Assembly (NCBI GenBank): GCA_903921605.1
Contig: CAIXQV010000295.1
Span: forward strand, 1-37,223
DNA from: an uncultured Planctomycetaceae bacterium
GTDB taxonomy: Bacteria; Planctomycetota; Planctomycetia; Planctomycetales; Planctomycetaceae
Reading direction: 5' to 3'
Length of the DNA stretch: 37,223 bases
The position numbers and the translations under genes are program-made. Under the pieces are notes generated by a model that had not been told where the DNA came from, ran no database searches, and saw nothing but the letters and a program-made list of their open reading frames with translations. Positions 1 to 7,988 of this stretch are shown here, piece after piece. Position 1 is the stretch's first letter. Every line of letters begins with the position of its first letter.

Positions 1-751
1 TGGTCACAGCGGCACACATGCGAGCGTAAAGTGCGTCCAGATCCTCGCCATCACCGATGTCGATCTTCAGTCCATGTCCTTCAAGAGTACGGGACACATC
101 AAAGCCCTTCAGATAATCTGAAGGATGACCGGCGATCGTGACGTCATTGTCGTCGATGAGCAGCTTGACGTTCAACTTCTGAGCAACAGCCAGACGAGCA
201 GCCTCCGCGTCATTGCCTTCCATCTGAGATCCATCGGAGCCCAGCATGAATACAACCTGCCCTGGATTTGCAATGGCCACTCCATTAACGAACGGCCACA
301 TATGTCCGAGGCGGCCCGAGGAGAATTTGACTCCCGGAGTAAATCCGCGTTCCGGGTGTCCCGGCAAATGGGACAGGTATTCGCGGTAGTGATACAGCTT
401 CTCGACCGGCAGATCGCCTTCCAGAGTTGCCATGAGATACTGAGTCGCCACGCGATGGCCAGCTTCGTCGAAGAAGATCGGCAGTACGGAAGGCTTTCCA
501 CCCGCTTCCGAAAACTTCATGAAGCTGTGCATGATGCAAACTTCGGGAACCGTGTCGAACGGTCCGCCGGTGTGTCCGCCGAGTCCCTTCGCATCTGCGA
601 TGGCCGTGAAGAAAACAATCGCATCGCGACAGATATCGATGTTCTTCTTCAGAGTGTCCCGCTGTTCCGCAGTTAACTTCGGGCTCCTCGGATCTAGAGG
701 CAGGGCTTTGTATTGGTCGAGCGGAATCGGGAACTCGGCAACCGCGGTCAT
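1..751 (-). CDS. Transketolase, N-terminal part (cut by the window edge)
   Basis: Thiamine-diphosphate enzyme of the pentose phosphate pathway, here its first 250 residues; the rest lies beyond base 1. The frame is open to the edge. Residues 58-64 (GGHTGGP) match the transketolase N-terminal motif that is usually GHPGG, and residues 171-181 (GSDGSQMEGND) form the metal/ThDP motif (GDG then about 25 residues to an Asn), followed by LLIDDNDVTIAGHP at about 197-210, typical of transketolase. The start at 751 has GGAG about ten bases upstream. An ATG at 770 lies in another frame. Alternative ThDP enzymes such as the dehydrogenase E1 component are less likely because of the GHTGG and DDNDVTIAG signatures. 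It is the most downstream of three minus-strand genes, 221 bases after trmB. The family call is strong; substrate range is inferred from the family. Confidence 0.88.
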   Translation of the reverse strand, partial: MTAVAEFPIPLDQYKALPLDPRSPKLTAEQRDTLKKNIDICRDAIVFFTAIADAKGLGGHTGGPFDTVPEVCIMHSFMKFSEAGGKPSVLPIFFDEAGHRVATQYLMATLEGDLPVEKLYHYREYLSHLPGHPERGFTPGVKFSSGRLGHMWPFVNGVAIANPGQVVFMLGSDGSQMEGNDAEAARLAVAQKLNVKLLIDDNDVTIAGHPSDYLKGFDVSRTLEGHGLKIDIGDGEDLDALYARMCAAVT

Positions 752-972
752 CGTGATGATTCTCCATCATTAAAGTCGCACAGGAAAAAGGCGATCACAC
801 TGCCCGGGAACCGGAAGTGAGAAAGCAGCAGGGGAAAACAGCCTGTTTTCCGTTCAGACCAGAACAGGTCGTCTGCAGTTGACTGGGAAGTATGAAGCCA
901 CTGCAGGGAATTGCAATTCCAGAGTGTTCCCACCCGCATTCCGGCCTGCTTTTCTCATTTGGACAGCAGCAA

Positions 973-1596
973 TTACCGTCGCCGCCAAAGGGCACGGTAG
1001 ATGGGAAGACCCAGCTTCCGCTTTTTCCGTTCGAAACTCGTGTGGTAATCCATGTCGTGGTCGGCATCACGCTCGGGCGGAGGAGGGCAGATTTCAAAAT
1101 CAGCATGGTCATCCATCAGCCCGCGGACCATTTCAAAATAGTCAGCGACGTCAGTCCAATGGTGCACAAACCCGCCCGGCTTCAGGATTCGAGCCAACAA
1201 GTGCGTGAACTCGAAGTTAAATATACGCCGTTTACGATGTCGCTTCTTCCACCAGGGATCCGGAAAGTAAACATGGGCGGCCTGAACCGTGCCCGGTTCG
1301 ATCATGCTCGCGAGCACCGCAGTCCCGTCTCCGCCGATGACTCGCGCATTCGGGAGGTTCTGCTTCATCAGTCGAGTCGCAGTGCGCCGGCCCTCTCGGT
1401 AATCAATTTCCAGGCCGACAAAATTTGTGTCGGGAGTCGTCACGGCGGCATTGAACAGGAACAGCCCGCGACCGCAGCCAATATCCAGTTCCACCGGCAA
1501 ATCGTTGCCAAAGAACTCATTCCAGCGCAGGTGTGGACCGATTTCGGGCACCGTCTGAAACCACGGTTTGATCGGTTTAATGGGCGCGGTTTGCAT
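973..1596 (-). CDS. trmB: tRNA (guanine-N7-)-methyltransferase
   Basis: SAM-dependent enzyme that makes m7G at position 46 in the variable loop of tRNAs, acting in the cytosol. The 207 residues fit the short bacterial TrmB size. Visible motifs are the SAM-binding DIGCGRG (residues 38-44), GLEID (61-65, the acidic residue that holds the SAM ribose), and the family hallmark [10 protein letters not shown] (111-120), followed by KRR and later the LKPGG motif typical of class I methyltransferases. The start at 1596 has only a weak ribosome-binding site (AAGA). It lies 65 bases downstream of the hot-dog dehydratase gene on the same strand and may be co-transcribed with it. There is a long antisense reading frame over it, but the motif content leaves no doubt about the coding strand. 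Confidence 0.95.
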   Translation of the reverse strand: MQTAPIKPIKPWFQTVPEIGPHLRWNEFFGNDLPVELDIGCGRGLFLFNAAVTTPDTNFVGLEIDYREGRRTATRLMKQNLPNARVIGGDGTAVLASMIEPGTVQAAHVYFPDPWWKKRHRKRRIFNFEFTHLLARILKPGGFVHHWTDVADYFEMVRGLMDDHADFEICPPPPERDADHDMDYHTSFERKKRKLGLPIYRALWRRR

Positions 1597-1661
1597 GCAG
1601 TGATCTTTGAGGAGGCCGCTTTGTTCAGTATCCCGGGAAGCTCTTTAGCGGGCTGATTTCC

Positions 1662-2153
1662 CTAACCAGCTTTATTCACAGTCACGCCAAGCATCTGACC
1701 TTCAAACATCAGCTCGCCATCGACAAAACCCTGGAAGTTGAACTGCGCCAGACGACGAGCCATCACTCGGGTGACCTTGGCAATCATATCCAATCGTGAA
1801 CCAGGGTAAATCGGCTTGCGAAAGCGAACTTCATCCATCCCGCCGAAACCCAGATAGTCGCCGCCAATCAGATCGTACTTCCGTGCATAGAAGCCTCCAA
1901 GCTGCGCGGCGGCTTCGCACTGCACAACGCCTGGCATCAAAGGATACCCGGGCATATGGCCGCGGGACCAGAACTCGGAATCTGACACTTGCTTGTAGCC
2001 AACAATCAGATGCTGAGACTGATCCACATGGACGATGGCGGTCAGCTGCTCCATCTCAAATCGCTGAGGATTTACGGCCCGAATGCCTTCGATCGTAAAC
2101 AGAGGCTTGCTGAAATCCAGCGCCTTCAAATCACAAATGGGTTCCGAAGCCAT
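1662..2153 (-). CDS. FabZ/FabA-like (3R)-hydroxyacyl-ACP dehydratase, hot-dog fold
   Basis: Hot-dog fold protein of 163 residues, close to the usual FabZ length of about 150. The catalytic region GHMPGYPLMPGVVQCEAAAQ at residues 65-84 matches the FabZ pattern GHFPGxPxMPGV...EAxAQ; His66 and Glu80 occupy the catalytic positions, so the active site looks intact. Likely role: dehydration of beta-hydroxyacyl-ACP in fatty acid elongation or in a specialised acyl pathway. No fatty-acid-synthase genes are beside it, so I do not assign a symbol; planctomycetes often carry several FabZ-like paralogues. The start at 2153 has GGAG about ten bases upstream. Just upstream of the start sits a run of octamer repeats (2156-2187). 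Confidence 0.87.
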   Translation of the reverse strand: MASEPICDLKALDFSKPLFTIEGIRAVNPQRFEMEQLTAIVHVDQSQHLIVGYKQVSDSEFWSRGHMPGYPLMPGVVQCEAAAQLGGFYARKYDLIGGDYLGFGGMDEVRFRKPIYPGSRLDMIAKVTRVMARRLAQFNFQGFVDGELMFEGQMLGVTVNKAG

Positions 2154-2155
2154 CG

Positions 2156-2187
2156 ACTCAATACTCCAACACTCAATAACTCAAAAT
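2156..2187. repeat. Four imperfect tandem octamers (ACTCAATA-like)
   Basis: Four head-to-tail units of 7-8 bases: ACTCAAT, ACTCCAAC, ACTCAATA, ACTCAAAA. They start at the start codon of the dehydratase gene and extend upstream. The same unit occurs twice at 15823-15838, so it is not unique to this spot. It may be a simple-sequence repeat of no function or may affect promoter spacing. Confidence 0.6.
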
Positions 2188-2501
2188 GAACCTTGGAACA
2201 CGACAAAGTAAGGCGTTCCTCTGACCGTCTGAACGGTTCCGTCTCGAAGTTCGCGAATTGCAATAGGAACGAGTCGCTCTCGCAAGGCACTCAGGGATTT
2301 ACGGTCGACATTTTTCAACTTCTGTGCGGATTCTGTGCTGAATGTCGCACCCTGAGACAGCCTGATCCAGACTGTGCTCGAGAAATCCACTTTCGACCCC
2401 GGAATTCTGCCGTGGCACACTTGTTGCCTTTTCCTGCAGATGCTGCGTTGATCCTGATCGGGAACTGACCTTGTTCCTACACGCAGCCTCGATTTGTTCA
2501 A
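2181..2501 (-). CDS. Possible small protein of unknown function
   Basis: Reading frame of up to 106 codons directly upstream of the dehydratase gene, with 27 bases between its stop and that gene's start. I recognise no domain. The last 70 residues or so, from about VDFSSTVWIRL to the end TPYFVVFQGSF, look protein-like, with an amphipathic alternation and a charged middle, whereas the first 35 residues are rich in Arg and Lys and look non-coding. A shorter version from an internal GTG near 2390 is therefore more credible. It would run head to head with the CBS gene and overlap its promoter. It could equally be chance; no strong ribosome-binding site decides a start. Confidence 0.25.
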   Translation of the reverse strand: MNKSRLRVGTRSVPDQDQRSICRKRQQVCHGRIPGSKVDFSSTVWIRLSQGATFSTESAQKLKNVDRKSLSALRERLVPIAIRELRDGTVQTVRGTPYFVVFQGSF

Positions 2502-2524
2502 CCATTGCCTTCGAAAGCCTCCCC

Positions 2525-2944
2525 ATGCGGAAGAATGACCCTGTTTCTCACATCATGGCGAAAGACGTTATCACTTTGGATCTGAATGACCCGATCTCCA
2601 GGGCCCGGCGATTGTTCGAGGATTCCGGAATTCACCACCTGCCTGTTCTGAGCGGTGGCGAACTTGTCGGCCTGCTGACATGGACCGATTTCCTGCGAAT
2701 CAGCTTCGGGGAATTTGGCAACCAGGACGTTCGCAGCCTCGACGCAATGCTGGATCACACCTACCGCCTGAAAGATGTCATGAAGGCAGACCCCGTATCA
2801 CTTCCAACGTCCAGCACGGTCCGTGATGCGGCGCAACTGCTGAGCACTCAGGGGTTTCACTCAGTGCCAATCGTCGAGGGCAAGAAACTGGTAGGCCTGG
2901 TCACTTCGACCGATCTGATCCGCTATCTGGTCGAGCAGTATTGA
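2525..2944 (+). CDS. Two-CBS-domain protein
   Basis: A 139-residue protein made of little more than a pair of CBS domains. The first covers roughly residues 8-60 (VSHIMAKDVITLDLNDPISRA...HHLPVLSGGELVGLLTWTDFL) and the second roughly 80-139 (LKDVMKADPVSLPTSSTVRDAAQLL...HSVPIVEGKKLVGLVTSTDLI). CBS pairs (Bateman modules) bind adenosine nucleotides such as AMP, ATP or SAM and act as energy or redox sensors in the cytosol. Free-standing pairs usually act on a partner protein, which is not identifiable here. An upstream in-frame start at 2471 would add 18 residues outside the domain; ATG at 2525 begins right at the family-like N-terminus and is preferred, although its ribosome-binding site is poor. 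It stands alone, with 164 bases to the next gene. Confidence 0.88.
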   Translation: MRKNDPVSHIMAKDVITLDLNDPISRARRLFEDSGIHHLPVLSGGELVGLLTWTDFLRISFGEFGNQDVRSLDAMLDHTYRLKDVMKADPVSLPTSSTVRDAAQLLSTQGFHSVPIVEGKKLVGLVTSTDLIRYLVEQY

Positions 2945-3108
2945 TCAAAGAATTGTGCGAAGAACCCGGATTCCTGCGATCGTGCTACAAAAAAGCTCCG
3001 AAATCAGGTTTCCGGTTCACAATTTCGCTCTCCTTTGTTAAACCTCTTGTCTCACGCATTCCACGCAGTTTCAGAGAATGCGAATCCTGAGGCAAGGACG
3101 TTGGGGAT

Positions 3109-4767
3109 ATGGAATCAGCACTCATCTTGTTCTTCATGGGCGTTATGTCCCTGATGCTGCTGGGGATGCTGTACGGTGAACGCCTCAGCATGCTGGCTAT
3201 TTTTGACGGCGATTGGCTGGGTCCGATCAGCTCGATCTTCGAACGGCTCTGGAACGGACTTGTTCAGGGCTTCGATGAGACTCTTGAATTCTTCCTTGCC
3301 CATCTTTCGTGGGTTGTTGCAGCCGCCTCAGGAACAGCCGGACTTGTCATCATCGCCTTCCTGATGGGAGGCGGCCTGGCGTCAGATGCAGCCGCTTACC
3401 ATCGCGATACGTTAACGCCCCTGCGCTCTGGTGGAGTGATCGACAAAGTCACGGCCGTGGCTGCGCGAGCGTCGCAGGCTCCGATCATCCTTGCGAAGGA
3501 AGATCGCGATGACTCCCAGTTGGTGTCGCAGATCAGAACTGCTGATTACATTGTATTCGGTCGTCCTGAGTACACTCCAATTCGCCCGCGTCCCCGTCGT
3601 CCCATTGACGGCTCGATCAACTATCCGCCAAGTTCGATTACAGACATCCCAATGCTCGACGTAACGTTTCGTCGTCTGGGCAGTTCCGTGATCCGTTCAG
3701 AGATGAATCCCGACATGGTGACTCGAGGTCGCCTGGTTGACTCGTTGCCTGACACCTATTTTATCGACCGTATCGTGCGCAGATTGCGACAGGATAACTG
3801 GCGTGAAGCTCTTGGCTTGCCCGGAGATGATCTCGGGTTGCCTCAGGATAATCTGCCCGAATCGCCCTTGGCCGACGTAGAAGATCTGGAGTCTCGCGTC
3901 AAAATCACGCCGGGAGCTTATGTCTCGACACATGATCTGCGAGTCGAAAAAAGTGTTCCCGAAGAAACGACATCAGGCGACATTACGATTCAGGTGTCGC
4001 TTTCAAATCTGGGCGATAAAACGATCGACGGATTGCTCGTTCGTGAAATCCTGCCATTTGATACGGTCGTTCGCGGAGTAAGTCCGAACGCAGTCTTTCG
4101 CGACGATACTCTAACGTGGCTCGTCGATGATTTACGTCCGGCTGAAGAATACGTTCTGCGGTTCACGGTCGTGGCTCCCACAAGCTTCAGCGTGAGTGGC
4201 GGACGTCGTTCGCTGTTCGAATCGCTGACCGAAGTCTCAGCCGCAACGGCCGTGGCAGCGCGAACTCGGGTGACCGACGAGAGCCCGGTCGTCGATCCAT
4301 TCCCTTCCGAGCGATTGCGTCCAGCACCGACGCCGGCACCACTTCCACGAAGAGAAACCACACCGCGACGAGAACTGGCAGGTACACCAACGTTGCGTCT
4401 GTCAATTCAGGACCAGCAGGAGATTGCTCGCGTTGGCGAATGGACACAAGTCATGTTTGCCCTGACCAATAGCGGCACAGCAGACGCGGCAGCCGTTCGC
4501 TTGCGACTCGTTCTGGACGAATCTCTTGATCAGCCAGACCTGTTGCGTCTGCCGGTCGCAGATCGCGTTGTCTTCGTGGACGTAGATAAGGTGGCTGTCG
4601 GCCAAACTCGACGCTTCCGACTCGAAGTGCGTCCTAACGCCAGTGGCGAAACCTTGTCAACGGCCGAAGTCCTTCTTGAGGGAAGTCGCGTCGACCGGCG
4701 TACCTTCCGGCTCGTGGCTCGAGACGCCAACGAGTCTCGACCACGCCCCGAGAATGTCATTCGGTGA
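3109..4767 (+). CDS. Membrane-anchored DUF11/CARDB-type repeat protein
   Basis: A 552-residue envelope protein. Two hydrophobic segments are visible: residues 3-22 (ILFFMGVMSLMLLGM) and about 68-91 (WVVAAASGTAGLVIIAFLMGGG), which should anchor it in the cytoplasmic membrane. After a linker rich in Arg and Pro come two immunoglobulin-like beta-sandwich regions: a DUF11-like one at about 283-380 (LRVEKSVPEETTSGDITIQVSLSNLGDKTIDGLLV) and a CARDB-like one at about 425-540 (GEWTQVMFALTNSGTADAAAVRLRL). These domains are structural or adhesive in other bacteria and carry no catalytic residues. A Pro-rich spacer (about 400-420) separates them. The start at 3109 follows a G-rich stretch (TTGGGGAT). 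A second DUF11 protein lies at 32948, but the rest of the two proteins does not look alike. Function is not known. Confidence 0.8.
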   Translation: MESALILFFMGVMSLMLLGMLYGERLSMLAIFDGDWLGPISSIFERLWNGLVQGFDETLEFFLAHLSWVVAAASGTAGLVIIAFLMGGGLASDAAAYHRDTLTPLRSGGVIDKVTAVAARASQAPIILAKEDRDDSQLVSQIRTADYIVFGRPEYTPIRPRPRRPIDGSINYPPSSITDIPMLDVTFRRLGSSVIRSEMNPDMVTRGRLVDSLPDTYFIDRIVRRLRQDNWREALGLPGDDLGLPQDNLPESPLADVEDLESRVKITPGAYVSTHDLRVEKSVPEETTSGDITIQVSLSNLGDKTIDGLLVREILPFDTVVRGVSPNAVFRDDTLTWLVDDLRPAEEYVLRFTVVAPTSFSVSGGRRSLFESLTEVSAATAVAARTRVTDESPVVDPFPSERLRPAPTPAPLPRRETTPRRELAGTPTLRLSIQDQQEIARVGEWTQVMFALTNSGTADAAAVRLRLVLDESLDQPDLLRLPVADRVVFVDVDKVAVGQTRRFRLEVRPNASGETLSTAEVLLEGSRVDRRTFRLVARDANESRPRPENVIR

Positions 4768-4927
4768 ATGAGGACCCTGCCCCCGATCGCTCCGGCAAAG
4801 CCACTGGCAGATCCCATGCCTGCGGCGGAGCAGCAGCGTGAAATTCCGCGGGGACCCGCTTTACAAACTCAGCAGCCTCGAACCCAGCAGACCAAAACGA
4901 AGCGGCCGGAAACACGGCCGCCCCGCG

Positions 4928-5737
4928 TCATAACTCCATCGCGTTCAGCATGGCCAGTCCGTGAAGAGGAAGACTGTCTACAAACGTGGCATCTTCCAGA
5001 TGACTTACCAACTGCTTGCCGCCGCCTCCCGTTACAAAAACCTGAGGTCGACTGCTCTCCAAAAATTGAGTCGAAGCCGCCGAAGACAAACGGACGATAA
5101 GTTCCTTAACAGCGCCGAGTTGACCGACGAACAGACCGGCGAGCATAGCCGCCTCCGTATTCCTGCCAGGCAGCGTCGGAAGGTCGGTGAGCTCTTCATC
5201 AACATTCAGCAGTGGTAGCCGCGCGGTGTAATCATGCATTGCGTGCGCCGACAGTCGGAGCCCCGGCAAGATGCTGCCACCGCGAAATATCCCATCGGAG
5301 GTCACAAGATCCACGGTCGTTGCTGTCCCGGAATCAACCACAATCACCGGTCGACCGGGTTTACTCATCCGACTTCCGGCGAAGGCATTCAACAGCCGAT
5401 CCACGCCAACCCGTTCTGGAAAATCGACGTCTACGCCTACTGGAATCTGACGAAAACCAAAGATCGTGACGGGACGACAATCCTGAATAGGCCAACTGTG
5501 CAAGAGCAGATCACGAGTTTCCGGATCACTGGCCGCCACCATCGTGATCGCAGGAGCCTTCACACCCAGACTTTGCCACCATTCATGAAACGCACGTGAG
5601 ACGTCGGCTGTCTCATTGAGAATGCGAGCAGCAATCTCCAGAGGTTCAGGATTCTTCGCTGACGTCTGTCGAAACAGCCCGAATTTTGCGCGAGTATTCC
5701 CAACGTCAATTGCGAGGATATGTTTTCCGTCAGCCAT
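4928..5737 (-). CDS. coaX: Type III pantothenate kinase
   Basis: Catalyses ATP-dependent phosphorylation of pantothenate, the first step of coenzyme A synthesis; the type III enzyme is of the ASKHA superfamily and needs a monovalent cation. The 269 residues match the family length. Motifs: DVGNTRAKFGLF (residues 11-22, phosphate-1 loop with the key Asp11), GVDRLLNAFAG (111-121, pantothenate and dimer region), and VVDSGTATTVDLV (133-145, phosphate-2 with Asp135). The C-terminal GGGGK matches the adenosine loop. No typical ribosome-binding site precedes the ATG at 5737. The gene faces the DUF11 gene tail to tail; the 160 bases between them hold nothing I can call. Confidence 0.95.
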   Translation of the reverse strand: MADGKHILAIDVGNTRAKFGLFRQTSAKNPEPLEIAARILNETADVSRAFHEWWQSLGVKAPAITMVAASDPETRDLLLHSWPIQDCRPVTIFGFRQIPVGVDVDFPERVGVDRLLNAFAGSRMSKPGRPVIVVDSGTATTVDLVTSDGIFRGGSILPGLRLSAHAMHDYTARLPLLNVDEELTDLPTLPGRNTEAAMLAGLFVGQLGAVKELIVRLSSAASTQFLESSRPQVFVTGGGGKQLVSHLEDATFVDSLPLHGLAMLNAMEL

Positions 5738-5913
5738 GGAAGCCTGGAGGATAAAAAAGTTTTCGAACAGACCTTAAGGGACAAACGAAAATATCAGTGT
5801 CAGCTTTTGCTCCGCAACGGCACGTGCTTTCGCAGAGCGAACACCAACACTTACACGACATCGATACGCCGGTCCTTATTGAGCCCCTCTGAGTCACACT
5901 TCAAATCGCAATC

Positions 5914-6897
5914 CTATTTCTTCGGGCGAGCTGCCGCTCTGGCAATCCAGGTCTCGGGATCTTCATCAAACGCGGCTTTGCAACCACTACAGCAAACCCA
6001 GTAAGAACGGCCTTTGAACACAATTTCCGTCGTTCCCAGACCTTCTGAAATGATGCAGGTCTTCTCAGCATAATCCGTGTCACTCAGGGCAAACGAAGTT
6101 CCTTCGCGTTGAGTTGAAACTGTGTCGTACCTTGTAAAAGCCGCGTTGCCGCGTCGCTTGGCCACTTCCAGCAGATAGCGATTATTCTCCTGCTGTTCGA
6201 ACGACAACTGCCACATTTCACCAGAAGACTGTCCGGACTTGTCAACCTGATTGAATTCAAGTCGAAACACTTTATGGAGCTTGTCGTCGCTTCCCACAAT
6301 CTCATGGACCGGGTCTGTAAAGTCGCCAACAAACTCTCGCTTTGTTCCGGCAGTATCAGTGGCCGTCAAAGTAAATTTCTGGTCGTCAACATTCCAACTG
6401 AGTCGTCCCTGCTTCAAGTACGGGCTCTTATCGGAGTTGATCGTCAGAGCCGGATTCTTCGCATCGGTTCGCAAGTCCCAAACCCATTCATGATTGTCGA
6501 CAGCCTTAAAGTTTTCGTACTCCCGGCGAGTCGTCCCGCGCCATTGCCCTAATAGAATCTGCAGGGGTTGCAGATGCGTGATAATTGCCTGGATCTGCTT
6601 TTCGGTATCAGACTTTCCGCTCGCAGAAGTATCATCTCCACCAGCTCCTTTGGAACCGGAGAGACCGCTTAACGACAGTGGCTTTAGTTCAAACGTCTCT
6701 TCTGTCGGCTCGGCTTTCACCATCCCATCCGAGGTCTTCGTCTCGGTAGACGGGGACTGCCCGGAAACTGGTGTCACGACCTCTGACGTCGCAGTAGTGT
6801 TGCCGTCCGCGGTCCCGTCTTCCCCGCACCCTGCAGACATCAGAGCACCCGCGAAAGCAGCCAAAGCCGCGTTCTTAAGCCGTATTTTCATTGCCAT
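5914..6897 (-). CDS. Exported protein with beta-barrel-like domain and C-terminal YHS/TRASH-like metal-binding domain
   Basis: About 327 residues. The N-terminus is a signal peptide ending MSAGC, with Cys24 as a possible but imperfect lipobox. A Ser/Thr/Gly-rich linker to about residue 95 follows. The middle (about 105-270) begins LLGQWRGTTRREYEN and alternates beta-strands, similar in feel to DUF1579/nitrobindin-like lipocalin-type barrels. The last 50 residues carry TCIISEGLGTTEIVFKGRSY then WVCCSGCKAAFDEDPETW, which fits the YHS/TRASH pattern of cysteines around a Gly-Tyr turn and suggests binding of copper or another soft metal. Export is inferred. In-frame starts are TTG 6903, ATG 6897 and ATG 6891; 6897 is a compromise. 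It is divergent from the DUF1080 gene, so the 254 bases between them should hold both promoters. Confidence 0.72.
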   Translation of the reverse strand: MAMKIRLKNAALAAFAGALMSAGCGEDGTADGNTTATSEVVTPVSGQSPSTETKTSDGMVKAEPTEETFELKPLSLSGLSGSKGAGGDDTSASGKSDTEKQIQAIITHLQPLQILLGQWRGTTRREYENFKAVDNHEWVWDLRTDAKNPALTINSDKSPYLKQGRLSWNVDDQKFTLTATDTAGTKREFVGDFTDPVHEIVGSDDKLHKVFRLEFNQVDKSGQSSGEMWQLSFEQQENNRYLLEVAKRRGNAAFTRYDTVSTQREGTSFALSDTDYAEKTCIISEGLGTTEIVFKGRSYWVCCSGCKAAFDEDPETWIARAAARPKK

Positions 6898-7151
6898 ATC
6901 CAATTCTGAAACTTTCAGACCCGAGTTGGTCGCGTATAGCGATCATCCCATTCTTTCATGCCTCGCGATACCTGTCTACAGAGTTTCTCCAGATCGGCTG
7001 CTCCAACGCCCTTGATCGCTTTTCATTTGACCACTTTCTGAACACGATACGAAAAAGCCTGTCGACCCTCACACCGGGTCACCTGCGGGTTTTATTGAGG
7101 CACCCGCCTCTGTCTCAGCTTTCCTGATCAAGCCGAAAGGACCAATTTCTG

Positions 7152-7832
7152 ATGTTACGATTTTCAATCCTGAGCCTTGCGATGCTGGCTCTCACTGTGG
7201 CTCCACTGACACATGCGGCCGACGACAAGTGGGTGAGTCTGTTCGATGGCAAGACCCTGAGCGGCTGGAAAAAGGCCGAACACGGGAAGGCTACCTATGA
7301 AGTCAAGGACGGCACAATTCACGGCGTGACCGTGGAAGGCAGCCCGAATACCTTCCTGGCCAGCGAAAAAGAGTTTGGCGATTTTGAACTTGAGTTCGAA
7401 GTGAAGGTTCATGATCAGCTCAATTCCGGCGTTCAGATCCGCTCGCGTGGAAAGACTGAAGCCGATGTCGATGCCAACAAGCAGGGACTTGGAGTTTTCC
7501 ACGGCCCACAGGTAGAGATTGAAGCAGGGCCTGGCCAGGCTGGATACATTTACGGAGAATCAACCAAGTACGGCTGGCTCTCACCGGAACCGAAAGACGA
7601 AAAGCACACTCACGATTTCTTTAAGAATGGTGAGTGGAATCAGTACCGCATCGTCGCCAAGGGTGCTCGAATCCAGACCTGGATCAACGGTCATATGGTT
7701 GCCGACTTGACTCATGAAGAGATCTATAAGACTCATCCAAAGGGCCACATCGGCCTGCAGGTTCACGGCATCGGCGCCGGCACCGGTCCATTCGACGTGT
7801 CATGGCGTAACATCCGCATCCGCGAACTATGA
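7152..7832 (+). CDS. Secreted DUF1080 (3-keto-disaccharide hydrolase-type) protein
   Basis: A 226-residue protein with a clear signal peptide (residues 1-22, cleavage after THA) and one DUF1080 domain. Hallmarks are WVSLFDGKTLSGW at residues 27-39, the strand DFELEFEVKV, and LNSGVQIRSRG, then the closing GHIGLQVHGIG...VSWRNIRIREL. The fold is a concanavalin-like beta-sandwich; some members cleave 3-keto-glucosides, and the family is greatly expanded in planctomycetes. The short length means a single domain with no extra modules. It sits in the periplasm or outside. The start at 7152 has AGGA about ten bases upstream. It is monocistronic and is followed by a strong terminator at 7864-7896. The substrate cannot be read from the sequence. 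Confidence 0.9.
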   Translation: MLRFSILSLAMLALTVAPLTHAADDKWVSLFDGKTLSGWKKAEHGKATYEVKDGTIHGVTVEGSPNTFLASEKEFGDFELEFEVKVHDQLNSGVQIRSRGKTEADVDANKQGLGVFHGPQVEIEAGPGQAGYIYGESTKYGWLSPEPKDEKHTHDFFKNGEWNQYRIVAKGARIQTWINGHMVADLTHEEIYKTHPKGHIGLQVHGIGAGTGPFDVSWRNIRIREL

Positions 7833-7863
7833 TCTCGTTATGCTGCAATTCCAACGCGAGCCG

Positions 7864-7896
7864 AAAGCCCGACCTCAAAGAGTGTCGGGCTTTTTT
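7864..7896 (+). terminator. Rho-independent terminator after the DUF1080 gene
   Basis: Stem AGCCCGAC (7866-7873) pairs with GTCGGGCT (7884-7891), loop of ten bases, followed by a T6 run. It lies 32 bases after the stop codon and fits an intrinsic terminator for plus-strand transcription. Confidence 0.9.
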
Positions 7897-7988
7897 GTTC
7901 CGCGGTTCGCCGTCATGCGTTGTTCAGACAATCATCAACAAGCATGCTGTGAATCACACATTTACAAGTTCAGGCTGCCGACCGTCGC

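Noticed and set aside
892..1656. Long plus-strand frame of 254 codons
   Set aside because: It runs antisense to trmB, whose motifs are secure, and its product has no recognisable domain.
2193..2468. Plus-strand frame of 91 codons upstream of the CBS gene
   Set aside because: No ribosome-binding site or domain; it lies opposite the better, though still weak, minus-strand candidate.
4768..5100. Plus-strand 110-codon frame starting right after the DUF11 stop
   Set aside because: The second half lies antisense to coaX, the product is Pro/Thr/Arg-rich low complexity with no domain, and there is no ribosome-binding site. The adjoining ATG after a stop is not enough.
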